A DNA stretch of 64,000 nt from DASXKD01 sp963734725 (GTDB lineage Bacteria > Actinomycetota > Actinomycetes > Streptosporangiales > Streptosporangiaceae): contig CAVTIX010000022.1 of assembly GCA_963734725.1 (NCBI GenBank), positions 79,865 to 143,864 of the forward strand. Reading direction: 5' to 3'. The notes under the pieces were generated by a model. The model was not told where the DNA came from, ran no database searches, and saw only the letters and a list, made by a program, of their open reading frames with translations. This document shows, one piece after another, positions 17,657 to 27,816 of the stretch; within the stretch, counting starts at the first letter, position 1, and every line of letters starts with the position of its first letter. The position numbers and the translations under genes are program-made.

Positions 17657-20131
17657 TCAGCCCCCGGTGACCGTGGTCACCTGGAGGTTCGGGTCGGCGG
17701 CGATCTGCGACGGGCAGAACCGGTCCGGCAGGAACCGCTTCTTGCTGAACAGCTTCGTCTGGTCGGCGAAGTGCGGGGACGCCGGGTTGGACGACTCGGA
17801 GTAGGTGAGGATCGTGGACCCGACCGGGCAGGCGCCGTGCCTGGGCCAGGTCACCACCTGAATGAACGACGAGCCGTCGTCCGGCGCGGTCAGCGAGTCA
17901 CCCGGCTCGTCGTGCACGTAGACCGCGTTGTAGATCCCGTCCGGGTCACCGGGGCCGCCGGGGATCGTGATGTGGCTGCCGTGATCGCTGACGAACTGGA
18001 CCGCGCCGAGCGTCGTGTCGATCGGCACGTGCGCCTTGCGCAGCGCCTTGATCGCGTCACCGAGCGCGTCCCGCACGCTCGGGATGGCGGTGTTCAGCCC
18101 GAACGGGGTGGTCACCGGGTGCGCCAGTTCGAACGGGTGGGAGAACGGCGACGGCGGGGGGAAGAACGGCGACGGCGACGCGTTGACGAAGGCCCAGAAC
18201 TCGCCGAACAAGACCGCGCCGCGCTGGTCGGCGTTCCACCGCATGTTCCAGTGGGCCAGCGTGGTGCAGGCGTCGCCGAGGCGCACCCTGCCACCGCTGG
18301 TGGTGGGCGCGGTGCCGCCCGCCGCCTGGAACTTGCGGCACAGCTGCACCAGGGCCGGCAGGGTGAGCTGCGCCGCGTAGTCGATGCCGGACAGGTCCAG
18401 GTGCTGCATGGCGGCCAGGGTGAAGCCGGGCGGGCCCTGCCCGTCGGTACCGTTGATCCGCGCCTGCACCTCGAGCAGCCCGATCCTGGTCCGCAGCGTC
18501 CGCGCCGTCTTCTCGAAACCGATGATCCGGGCGAACCCGGTCAGCGGATGGTGCGGGTTGGACAGCCAGTAGCTGTCGTTGGAGTTCGTGACGTAGTCGT
18601 TGCGCAGCAGGTACGGCTCGTGCTTTGGGCCGAGGATGCCGGGCACCGCGGCATCGGAGTCGTTGCCCCAATCGCAGGCGGTCTTGGCGCCATCCAGGAT
18701 CGGTAGCCCCAGCGCGGCGAACGTGATCTTGCCCAGCCCTGCGTCGCAGGCGTTCGCCTCGGCGTTGGTCACGTGCGGGATGGCGCCGATGTCGGCGTAC
18801 AGGGCCAGGCCTTGCCGGTCGGTCACGATCGTGTTCACCCAGGGGATGCCCTGATACTTCTGCAGGATCGACAGCACCTGCTGGGTGGAGGTCGCCCGGT
18901 CGATGCCGAACCAGGTGTTGACCGCCCGGGCGAGGTTGCCGTAGTTGACGTCGGCGAAGGCGTACCCGTGCTTGGTGCCCCAGCGGAGCGAGATGCCGGC
19001 GAGGTTGTTGAACATCGGGCCGTAACGGGTCCACCAGAACGTGTGGTGCACCGGGGCCAGGCTGCCGTCGGGCTGCCTGGCCATGATCGTGACCTTCCGC
19101 GGGGTCATCGCCACGGCCTTGCCGTCTTGCAGGTACTCCGTCGGGTGCCCGGGCACCAGGGTGAGCTGGAACGGGGTGAACCGGAACGCGGTCGACACGG
19201 TGTGGCTCCAGGCCACCGACGCGTTGTGCCCGATGAGGATCAGCGGCACGCCGTACAGCGAGGCCCCGGTGACGTTGATCTTGCCGGGGATGGTGAGCTG
19301 CGCCTGGTAGAAGCGCTCCGGGCCGATCCACGGGAAGTGCGGGTTGCCGAGCAGCAGGCCGCGGTGGTTCCTGGTGCCCGCGGCGCCGATCGCGACCGCG
19401 TTGCTCCCCATGGTGTGGAACTGTGCCCGTAGCGCGGCGACCAGCGCGTGCCCGGTCCGGGCCGTGCTGGCGGCGGACGGCGCCGCGGCGGCCTGCCCGG
19501 CCTTCGGCGGCGCCGCCCCGGAGATGCCCTGGATCACCGCGTCGCTGCTGCCCAGCAGCATGAGCTGGTAGAAGCGCATATAGCTGTCCAGCAGGGTGAT
19601 CGGCTTCACCCACGCCTGGCCGCGGCAGGTCGGGTCGGGCACCCCTGCCGCGCCTCCGACGTGCGCGAGGTAGGCGTTGTAGCCCTTGGTGTACCCGGCC
19701 TCCACCTGCTTCTCGGCGGGGCTGAGCGCCTGCGCCAGGTGCTGCACCACGCCGGAGTCGATGATCTGCTGGAAGAACAGGTCGGAGTCCAGGTTGCTGA
19801 CCACGACCCCGTTGCCGCGCTGGATGTCCACGCCGGTCGGCCCGAAGTACCGGGAGCGCTGGGCCTCGACCGTCACGTAGTCGTTCGCCATCGTGCACAG
19901 GTTGTCCTTGGCAAACGCGTACCCGTAGCCGAACCCGAGGCTGGCCCAGTTGTGGGCGAGGATGTGCGGGATCCCGCCGGTGGTGTAACGGATCTGGGCC
20001 GACAGCCGCCCCGCGGCAGGCCCGGACGAGCGGCTGTGCCCAGGGGCCGGCCTGCCCGCCAGCGCGGGGGGAGCGGCGATCGCCACCAGGGCAGCCGCCG
20101 TTGCCAGGACCGTTGCAGCACGTAGCCTCAT
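17657..20131 (-). CDS. Secreted penicillin acylase-family Ntn hydrolase
   Basis: An 824-residue precursor of the penicillin G/aculeacin A acylase family, which cleaves amide-linked acyl side chains or acyl-homoserine lactones. A signal peptide (LATAAALVAIAAPPALA) starts at ATG 20131 after GGAGGAG. An alpha-subunit region is followed by the autocleavage site at Gly-Ser in TMGSNAVAIG (Ser becomes the beta-chain nucleophile, about residue 270), then GLLLGNPHFPWIGPERFYQ and GVPLILIGHNASVAWSHT, the oxyanion and binding elements. Length is normal for a prepro-enzyme. The substrate cannot be predicted from sequence. Confidence 0.92.
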   Translation of the reverse strand: MRLRAATVLATAAALVAIAAPPALAGRPAPGHSRSSGPAAGRLSAQIRYTTGGIPHILAHNWASLGFGYGYAFAKDNLCTMANDYVTVEAQRSRYFGPTGVDIQRGNGVVVSNLDSDLFFQQIIDSGVVQHLAQALSPAEKQVEAGYTKGYNAYLAHVGGAAGVPDPTCRGQAWVKPITLLDSYMRFYQLMLLGSSDAVIQGISGAAPPKAGQAAAAPSAASTARTGHALVAALRAQFHTMGSNAVAIGAAGTRNHRGLLLGNPHFPWIGPERFYQAQLTIPGKINVTGASLYGVPLILIGHNASVAWSHTVSTAFRFTPFQLTLVPGHPTEYLQDGKAVAMTPRKVTIMARQPDGSLAPVHHTFWWTRYGPMFNNLAGISLRWGTKHGYAFADVNYGNLARAVNTWFGIDRATSTQQVLSILQKYQGIPWVNTIVTDRQGLALYADIGAIPHVTNAEANACDAGLGKITFAALGLPILDGAKTACDWGNDSDAAVPGILGPKHEPYLLRNDYVTNSNDSYWLSNPHHPLTGFARIIGFEKTARTLRTRIGLLEVQARINGTDGQGPPGFTLAAMQHLDLSGIDYAAQLTLPALVQLCRKFQAAGGTAPTTSGGRVRLGDACTTLAHWNMRWNADQRGAVLFGEFWAFVNASPSPFFPPPSPFSHPFELAHPVTTPFGLNTAIPSVRDALGDAIKALRKAHVPIDTTLGAVQFVSDHGSHITIPGGPGDPDGIYNAVYVHDEPGDSLTAPDDGSSFIQVVTWPRHGACPVGSTILTYSESSNPASPHFADQTKLFSKKRFLPDRFCPSQIAADPNLQVTTVTGG

Positions 20132-20355
20132 TACGGCTCCTCCGTCGTGATATGCGCAAAACTGGGCACACCGGCTGGTTCCGTAAATTACGCCAGCAAC
20201 CCGCGCCGTGTCGCGCCGGCTCCCCGGTGCGCCAGGCCCGCGCGCTGTCACCGAGCGCCACGCCCAGTCACCCGGCACCGCTAAGCTGTGCTGACACCCG
20301 CTTGTTCCCGGGATCAACCACGCCCGCCGACCGCCAGCCGGATGGAGTTCACGCT

Positions 20356-21744
<1,389 letters not shown>

Positions 21745-21895
21745 CGGGTCCGCACGGTTCGCTGGCCCTCGGCTGGCCAGGCGGGGCCGGTCTGGACGGA
21801 GCGGGCAGCGGGCGGCCGGCTCAAAACGCCTTGCCGCCCGTACCCGCCTCCGTCCCTATCGCCGTAAGGGCGGGCCAGGTCAGCGTGTTGAGGGG

Positions 21896-22705
21896 TTACG
21901 GCTCGGGGTGGGTGCGTTCGGTCGAGGTGGTCCGGGGGTAGCGGCGGAAGATTTCGGCGGCGGCTTGGTGGAAGCCGTCCGGGAGGCCAGCGGCGGCCAT
22001 GCTCGCGGCGATTTCCTCCATCTCGGCGACCCAGCGCCAGCCTTTTGCCTCAGCCGCCTTCGCCGAGCCTTGTGCCCGCTTTTCAAGGGAAGGTTGGGAC
22101 AGGGACCATTCCGAGAGCAGGGTGTCCTCGACGCCCTCCTCGCGGGCGAGTTCGCGGATCGCGAGGATCAGCGCGGCGGTGCCCTTGGTCCAGGCGCCGT
22201 AGGCCATCTTGACCGCCGAGGCGGCCGTGAGCGCTGGCCCGGCGATCCTTGTGTCCAGGTCCGTGCCCGCGAACAGGGCGTGCACCTGCCCGGCGTCCGG
22301 GCCGGACAGGTAGAGGCGGGTGGTCCCGGGCTTGACCGGGGGCAGGCCGATGATGCCGCCATCCACGTACCGGCCGCCGCTGTCGGTGATCATCTGCGCG
22401 ACCTCGCGAGCCGTCCCGGGCGAGATCGCGTTGGCGTCCACGTACAGCCCGCGGAACCCGTGCACCGCCCAGGCCATGTCGGCCGCCGCGTGCGGCGGGC
22501 ACACCGAGATGATCATCTCGGCATCCGCGGCAACCCTGGCAACCGTCTCAGCGTCCTTAAGCTCCGCTGCGCTGGCTCGCGCGGCCGTGACAGCGCTGCG
22601 CCCTTCGGAAGCCCACAACACCGTGTGTCCCAGACTCGTCAGACACCGTCCGACGGCGGCGCCCATCTCACCGGGGTGCAGGAGCCCGATCACGTGCGTA
22701 CTCAC
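21896..22705 (-). CDS. NAD(P)-binding 6-phosphogluconate dehydrogenase-like protein
   Basis: A 269-residue beta-hydroxyacid dehydrogenase-like protein with an N-terminal Rossmann motif (HVIGLLHPGEMGAAVGRCL) and a C-terminal helical domain of the DUF1932 type (AASAVKMAYGAWTKGTAALI contains the conserved Lys). The start is GTG at 22705, which sits inside a CACGTG palindrome pair (22688-22711), a possible operator. The substrate is not known. Confidence 0.82.
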   Translation of the reverse strand: MSTHVIGLLHPGEMGAAVGRCLTSLGHTVLWASEGRSAVTAARASAAELKDAETVARVAADAEMIISVCPPHAAADMAWAVHGFRGLYVDANAISPGTAREVAQMITDSGGRYVDGGIIGLPPVKPGTTRLYLSGPDAGQVHALFAGTDLDTRIAGPALTAASAVKMAYGAWTKGTAALILAIRELAREEGVEDTLLSEWSLSQPSLEKRAQGSAKAAEAKGWRWVAEMEEIAASMAAAGLPDGFHQAAAEIFRRYPRTTSTERTHPEP

Positions 22706-22711
22706 GTGATC
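22688..22711. promoter_or_regulatory. Inverted repeat covering the start codon of the dehydrogenase gene
   Basis: GATCACGTG (22688-22696) and CACGTGATC (22703-22711) are perfect inverted copies separated by six bases. The right copy contains the GTG start codon. ATCACGTGAT also occurs at 6645. It could be a repressor site or a translation-blocking hairpin. Confidence 0.45.
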
Positions 22712-22739
22712 AAGTGTGGCGCAGCGCAGTAACCACTGG

Positions 22740-22800
22740 CCGGACGGGCGGGCATTGAGCGGCAGGCGTTTAGCCAGCCGCTCAATGCGCGCCCGTCCGG
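22740..22800 (-). terminator. Long hairpin terminator after the propeller-protein gene
   Basis: Two 24-base arms (22740-22763 and 22777-22800) pair with one mismatch around a 13-base loop, 36 bases beyond the stop of the leftward gene. There is no T-tract, as is usual for terminators in GC-rich actinomycetes. Confidence 0.75.
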
Positions 22801-22835
22801 TGATCAGCGGGGTAGGCCGCGACCCCAGGCTGGCG

Positions 22836-24116
22836 CTACCACGCGACCTGCTGGAATGTGTCAGCGCCGTGGGGGATAGGGGTGAACTTGTTCCCGGACA
22901 GGACGCCCAGAATGTTGCTCGGCCCGTTCTGGGTCTTCTTGCCCCGGGGGTCGGAGATGACCAGGGCGCTGCCGTCCGAGTTCGTATAGAGGACTTCTTG
23001 CCAGCCGATGCCGGGCGAGAACTTGTCCTGCGAGAGCACGGGCTTGCCGGTGCGGACGGAGAACTCGGTGATCTCTTCGTAGCCGTTGCGGGAGCGTTGC
23101 CGTGGGCTGAACGTGGTGGCCGTGACGATCTTCGTGCCGTCCGGGGCGAGGAGCGTGTTGCCGGGGAAGAAGGTGAGGATCCCGGGCCGCTGCGCGAACG
23201 TCAGGATCATCTTGGCCGCGGTGAGGCTGGTGCCCGGGGCGGTGGTGTCGAGGATGCGGACGTGGGCGGTCTCGTTGTAGTGGCCGCCCCATTCCTGGAA
23301 CGCGAGATAACGGCCGTCCGCGGACCAGGAGAAGATCTGGCCCATGGGCTTCCAGTTGCCGACCCACCCGGGCCCTGGCCAGGTCCAGGTCCGGATGGCG
23401 CCTGTGGCCAGCGTGATGATCTGGATGGTCTTGCGGAAGTCCAGGGCGAGCCTGGTGCCATCGGGGGAGATTCCCACCCCGCCGATATCCGAGGAATGGA
23501 TCTTTTCCGGGACGGCCAGCCTGGTGAGCTGGGTGGTGCCGGTGGCCGGGTGGAAGGTCAGCCGGAAGAACACGGTGGGCGTGCTGTTGTCCCGGTTCTG
23601 GGCGGGCATACCGGCCTGCCCGGAGGAGATGTTCCACCAGCGCTGGGCGGCGAGCACGAACGTGCGGTCGTCCGCGGCGCCGCTCACCCAGGTGAAGATC
23701 TTGTAGGGCCGCGGCGGGCGGACTGTCGTCAGGACGCGCCCGGTGACGGTCGAGCGTACCGTCGCGGTCCGGCTATAGATCAGGGCGTCCGCTCGCAGCT
23801 CGACGAAGTACGGCGGCACCTTATGCAGAGCCGACCGGGGGCCGATGGGGGAACCGTTCCACCGTGGCGCCGCGGCCGGGCCGGTGCTCTGGAGGTGGCC
23901 GTGGAATATGCCGGAGATGGGCAGTGAGGCGGCGACCACGACGGCGACCGCCGCCGCGGCGGCCAACGGGGTGAGCCCCGCCATCCACCGGCGCGGGAGC
24001 CGGGGCAGGGTGACCCGGCGCTGCGCGCCGCGCGGGCGCAGCGGGGGAACGCTGTCCGGGCTGATCTCTTCGCCGGTGTCCCGCAGCGCGGCGGCCAGCC
24101 TGTCTTCGATCATCAT
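22836..24116 (-). CDS. Membrane-anchored beta-propeller-like partner of ECF sigma factor
   Basis: A 426-residue protein: a short cytoplasmic N-terminus (MMIEDRLAAALRDTGEEISP), one membrane segment (TPLAAAAAVAVVVAASLPI, about 50-70) and a large external part with PD40/WD40-type blades, such as GVGISPDGTRLALDFRKTI, FSWSADGRYLAFQEWGGHY and LLAPDGTKIVTATTF. The MMIEDRLAAAL start is typical of proteins encoded after SigE-type sigma genes. ATG 24116 is preceded by GAGGGAGG. It lies just downstream of the sigma gene; a sensor or anti-sigma role is inferred. Confidence 0.78.
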   Translation of the reverse strand: MMIEDRLAAALRDTGEEISPDSVPPLRPRGAQRRVTLPRLPRRWMAGLTPLAAAAAVAVVVAASLPISGIFHGHLQSTGPAAAPRWNGSPIGPRSALHKVPPYFVELRADALIYSRTATVRSTVTGRVLTTVRPPRPYKIFTWVSGAADDRTFVLAAQRWWNISSGQAGMPAQNRDNSTPTVFFRLTFHPATGTTQLTRLAVPEKIHSSDIGGVGISPDGTRLALDFRKTIQIITLATGAIRTWTWPGPGWVGNWKPMGQIFSWSADGRYLAFQEWGGHYNETAHVRILDTTAPGTSLTAAKMILTFAQRPGILTFFPGNTLLAPDGTKIVTATTFSPRQRSRNGYEEITEFSVRTGKPVLSQDKFSPGIGWQEVLYTNSDGSALVISDPRGKKTQNGPSNILGVLSGNKFTPIPHGADTFQQVAW

Positions 24117-24137
24117 TGCCTCCCTCGCGGGCGCTTC

Positions 24138-24230
24138 GCTGGCTTCGGGAGGCTGGTCCTCGCCGCCGGGACACCGCAACGGCGCCGGGGCGCCTTATGC
24201 GGCGTTCGGCCCGGCGGCTGCGGCGTGACG
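24138..24230. repeat. Dispersed repeat, copy 2 (intergenic)
   Basis: Complementary-strand match to the repeat inside the uppS N-terminus (16247-16368). Here it fills most of the gap between the ECF sigma gene and its membrane partner. Read on the reverse strand it gives the same peptide flavour (GGEDQPPEASEA) but lies before the best start codon of the partner gene. Confidence 0.65.
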
Positions 24231-24255
24231 CTGCCCGAGGGCGAAAGAATTCTGG

Positions 24256-24867
24256 TCATGACTGCTCCTGAAGCATGCGGCCGAGGGATTCCAGTCCCCG
24301 GTGGATGGCCGACCTGACGCTGCCCGGGCCGATGCCCATGGTGGCGGCGCTCTCCTCGGCGGAAAGGTCGAGATAGAAGCGGAGCACGAGCGCCTCGCGC
24401 TGCCGTGGCGGGAGGCGCCGCAATGCCCGCAGGACCTGCTGGCGCTCCTCGAGGGTGATCGCGGCGGCCTCCGCCGAGATCCCGGGTGGCGGCGCGGGCT
24501 GCTGGCCGTCCGCCCGGCCGCGGGCCCGTGACTGGCGGCGGAGCACCGTCCGGCACCCGTTGAGCACCGACGATCGCACGTAGGCGATCGCGCTCCCGGT
24601 GTCCGCCAGCGTGGACCAGCGCCGGTACAGCCCGCAGAAGGCCTCTTGCACGACGTCCTCAGCGCTCGCCTGGTCGCCGAGCATGATGTGCGCCAGCCGG
24701 ATCATGCCGAGGGCGTGCGCCTGGTACAGCTCGGTCACCTCCCGCTCGGCGGGGGTGACGGGCAGTCCGGCGGGCCCGGCCGCCACGGCGGATGATCCTT
24801 GCGGAGGAGGGCTCATACTCATGAGACGCACGCCGCCGCGTTCCGCTGCTTCGCCTGGAGAAATCAT
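24256..24867 (-). CDS. SigE-family ECF RNA polymerase sigma factor
   Basis: A sigma factor of about 203 residues. Region 2 (LGMIRLAHIMLGDQASAEDV, then WSTLADTGSAIAYVRSSVLN) and region 4 (LRRLPPRQREALVLRFYLDL, then MGIGPGSVRSAIHRGLESLG) are complete. The ATG at 24867 has no clear ribosome site; the ATG at 24822 (MSMSPPPQG) is a possible shorter start. It precedes the propeller-protein gene on the same strand, separated by a repeat-filled gap. Confidence 0.92.
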   Translation of the reverse strand: MISPGEAAERGGVRLMSMSPPPQGSSAVAAGPAGLPVTPAEREVTELYQAHALGMIRLAHIMLGDQASAEDVVQEAFCGLYRRWSTLADTGSAIAYVRSSVLNGCRTVLRRQSRARGRADGQQPAPPPGISAEAAAITLEERQQVLRALRRLPPRQREALVLRFYLDLSAEESAATMGIGPGSVRSAIHRGLESLGRMLQEQS

Positions 24868-25122
24868 CGGCCGGTCCGGTATGCGCTGGTGATCGTCTCC
24901 GTGACGGTACCCCCGGCTGCGTCGGCGGCGCTTTCGGCGTCAGGCACGTTACAGGGACGTCGGCGCCGCCCATTCGCTGCTCCGCCCGGGCGGCGCGCAT
25001 GGAGGGCGCGACTCTCGGTAGAGTCCTGATAACAGGGTCGTGAGGCCGCATGTAAATGGCCGCCCCGGTAGCTACCCCCCTCAACGCGCCGGGCGGCGGC
25101 GCGGGCACAAGGAGATCGTGCA

Positions 25123-27816
25123 GTGGCGAAGCTCGTCTACGCATTCAGCGAAGGCAACAAGGACCTGAAGGACCTGCTCGGCGGCAAGGGCGCCAACCTC
25201 GCCGAGATGACCAACATCGGCCTGCCCGTGCCCCCTGGTTTCACCATTACCACTGAGGCGTGCCGTTATTTCCTGGAGCACGGCGCCGTACCGGACGGGC
25301 TCGCCGCGGAGGTGGACGAGCACCTGCGCCGGATGGAGCAGGCCATGGGCCGGCAACTCGGCGACCCCGCCGACCCGCTGCTGGTCAGCGTCCGGTCCGG
25401 CGCGAAGTTCTCGATGCCCGGGATGATGGACACCGTCCTGAACATCGGCATCACCGACGAGTCCGTGACCGGGCTGGCCAAGCAGTCCGGGAACGAGCGA
25501 TTTGCCTGGGACGCCTACCGGCGGCTGGTCCAGATGTTCGGCAAGACCGTGCTCGGCATCGACGGCGACGCGTTCGAGGACGCGCTCGACGAGGCGAAGC
25601 ACGCGAAGGGCACCAGAAGCGACCTCGACCTGGACGCCGGGGACCTGAGCCAGCTCACCGAACGCTTCAAGGAGATCGTCCGCGAGCGCACAGGGCGTGA
25701 GTTCCCCCAAAATCCTCACGAGCAGATGGACCTCGCCATCCAGGCGGTGTTCAACTCGTGGAACTCCGGCCGCGCCGTGCTCTACCGCCGGCAGGAGCGG
25801 ATCCCCGCCGACCTCGGCACCGCCGTCAACGTGGTGGCGATGGTGTTCGGCAACCTCGGCGCCGACTCGGGCACCGGGGTCGCGTTCACCCGCGACCCGG
25901 GCACCGGGCAGCAGGGCATCTACGGCGACTACCTGCAGAACGCCCAGGGCGAGGACGTGGTGGCCGGGATCCGCAACACCGTCCCGCTGCAGGACCTGGA
26001 GCGCATCGACCCCGCGTCGTACCGGCAGCTGCTGGGCATCATGGAGACCCTGGAGAACCACTACCGGGACCTGTGCGACATCGAGTTCACCATCGAGCGA
26101 GGCAAGCTCTGGATGCTGCAGACCCGGGTGGGCAAGCGCACCGCGGCGGCCGCGTTCCGCATCGCGACCCAGTTCGTGGACCAGGGCCTGATCAGCATGG
26201 ACGAGGCGGTCACCCGGGTCACCGGGGACCAGCTCGCCCAGCTCATGTTCCCCCGCTTCGACCTTGGCGGTGCCCCCAAGAAGATCACCACCGGGGTCAG
26301 CGCGTCACCCGGCGCCGCCGTCGGCAAGGCCGTGTTCGACTCCGCCCGGGCCGTCGAGCAGGCCGACGCGGGCGAGGACGTCATTCTGGTCCGCCGGGAG
26401 ACCAATCCCGACGACCTGCACGGCATGATCGCCGCGCGCGGCATCTTGACCAGCCGCGGCGGCAAGACCAGCCACGCTGCGGTGGTCGCCCGGGGGATGG
26501 GCAAGACCTGCGTTTGCGGCACCGACGAGCTCGAGGTAAACCTGGCGTCCCGCCAGTTCACCGCGCCGGACGGGGTCACCATCCGCGAGGGCGACGTGAT
26601 CTCCATCGACGGCTCCAGCGGCGCCGTCTACGCCGGTGAGGTGCCGGTCATGGCCTCGCCGGTGGTCGAGTACTTCGAGGGCAGCCTCGACGGCGAGTCC
26701 GACGACCTGGTCGCGGCGGTCGCCCGGATCATGGAGCACGCCGACGCCACCCGCCGTCTCGGCGTGTACGCCAACGCCGACACCGGCGAGGACTGCGCCC
26801 GGGCCCGCCGGTTCGGCGCCGGCGGGGTCGGCCTTGTCCGCACCGAGCACATGTTCCTCGGCGAGCGCCGGCAGCTCGTGGAGCGGCTGATCCTCGCCGA
26901 CGACGAGGAAGGCAGGCAGTCCGCGCTGGACGCGCTCGAACCGCTGCAGCGCGGTGACTTCGTGGAGATCCTCCGGGCCATGGACGGGCTGCCGGTCACC
27001 ATCAGGCTGATCGACCCGCCGCTGCACGAGTTCCTGCCCGACCTCACCGACATTTCCGTCAAGGTCGCCCTGGCAGGAGAGGCGGGCGGGGCCAGCGAGA
27101 AGGACCGCAAGCTGCTGGATGCGGTGCGCCGCCTGCACGAGCAGAACCCGATGCTCGGCCTGCGCGGGGTCCGGCTCGGCCTGGTCATCCCCGGGCTGTT
27201 CGCCATGCAGGTGCGGGCCATCGCGCACGCCGCGGCGGAACTGAGGCAGGCGGGCGGCGACCCCCGGCCGGAGATCATGATCCCGCTGACCGCCTCGGTG
27301 CAGGAAATGGAGATCACCCGCGAGGAGACCGCCAAGGTGCTCGAAGCGGTCGAGGAGGAGACCGGCGTCTCGGTCCACACCCTGATCGGCACGATGATCG
27401 AGGTGCCCCGGGCCGCGATGATCGCCGGCGAGATCGCGCGCAGCGCCGAGTTCTTCTCGTTCGGCACCAACGACCTCACCCAGATGACCTGGGGCTTCTC
27501 CCGCGACGACGTGGAGGGCGCGTTCTTCAGCCGGTACATCGAGCTCGGCATCTTCGGCGTCTCCCCGTTCGAGACCATCGACACCGAAGGCGTCGGCCGC
27601 CTGGTCCGGATCGCGTCGCGGGAGGGCCGCGAGGCACGCCCGGAACTGGAGCTCGGCGTGTGCGGCGAGCACGGCGGCGACCCGGATTCCGTCCACTTCT
27701 TCCACGAGGTCGGCCTCAACTACGTGTCCTGCTCTCCCTTCAGGGTGCCGGTGGCCCGCCTGGAAGCCAGCCGGGCGGCGCTCCTGGAGACCGCAGGGGG
27801 CAGCGACACGAGGTGA
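25123..27816 (+). CDS. ppdK: Pyruvate, phosphate dikinase
   Basis: PPDK interconverts pyruvate, ATP and phosphate with PEP, AMP and diphosphate. The 897-residue protein has the N-terminal nucleotide-binding part (LGGKGANLAEMTNIGLPVPP), the swivelling phosphohistidine domain with GILTSRGGKTSHAAVVARGM (catalytic His) and the C-terminal PEP/pyruvate TIM barrel ending CGEHGGDPDSVHFFHEVGL (catalytic Cys region). GTG start at 25123 after AAGGAG. Its stop overlaps the next gene start (GTGA). Length is normal. Confidence 0.97.
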   Translation: MAKLVYAFSEGNKDLKDLLGGKGANLAEMTNIGLPVPPGFTITTEACRYFLEHGAVPDGLAAEVDEHLRRMEQAMGRQLGDPADPLLVSVRSGAKFSMPGMMDTVLNIGITDESVTGLAKQSGNERFAWDAYRRLVQMFGKTVLGIDGDAFEDALDEAKHAKGTRSDLDLDAGDLSQLTERFKEIVRERTGREFPQNPHEQMDLAIQAVFNSWNSGRAVLYRRQERIPADLGTAVNVVAMVFGNLGADSGTGVAFTRDPGTGQQGIYGDYLQNAQGEDVVAGIRNTVPLQDLERIDPASYRQLLGIMETLENHYRDLCDIEFTIERGKLWMLQTRVGKRTAAAAFRIATQFVDQGLISMDEAVTRVTGDQLAQLMFPRFDLGGAPKKITTGVSASPGAAVGKAVFDSARAVEQADAGEDVILVRRETNPDDLHGMIAARGILTSRGGKTSHAAVVARGMGKTCVCGTDELEVNLASRQFTAPDGVTIREGDVISIDGSSGAVYAGEVPVMASPVVEYFEGSLDGESDDLVAAVARIMEHADATRRLGVYANADTGEDCARARRFGAGGVGLVRTEHMFLGERRQLVERLILADDEEGRQSALDALEPLQRGDFVEILRAMDGLPVTIRLIDPPLHEFLPDLTDISVKVALAGEAGGASEKDRKLLDAVRRLHEQNPMLGLRGVRLGLVIPGLFAMQVRAIAHAAAELRQAGGDPRPEIMIPLTASVQEMEITREETAKVLEAVEEETGVSVHTLIGTMIEVPRAAMIAGEIARSAEFFSFGTNDLTQMTWGFSRDDVEGAFFSRYIELGIFGVSPFETIDTEGVGRLVRIASREGREARPELELGVCGEHGGDPDSVHFFHEVGLNYVSCSPFRVPVARLEASRAALLETAGGSDTR

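Noticed and set aside
17594..20261. Long open frames on both strands inside the acylase gene (17594-18706 + and 18057-20261 -)
   Set aside because: They are frame shadows of a GC-rich gene: Arg/Pro/Gly-rich with no domain, while the 824-residue acylase frame has signal peptide, Gly-Ser cleavage site and conserved motifs.
26305..27719. Long - strand frames opposite ppdK
   Set aside because: No recognisable domain or ribosome site; ppdK is complete on the + strand.
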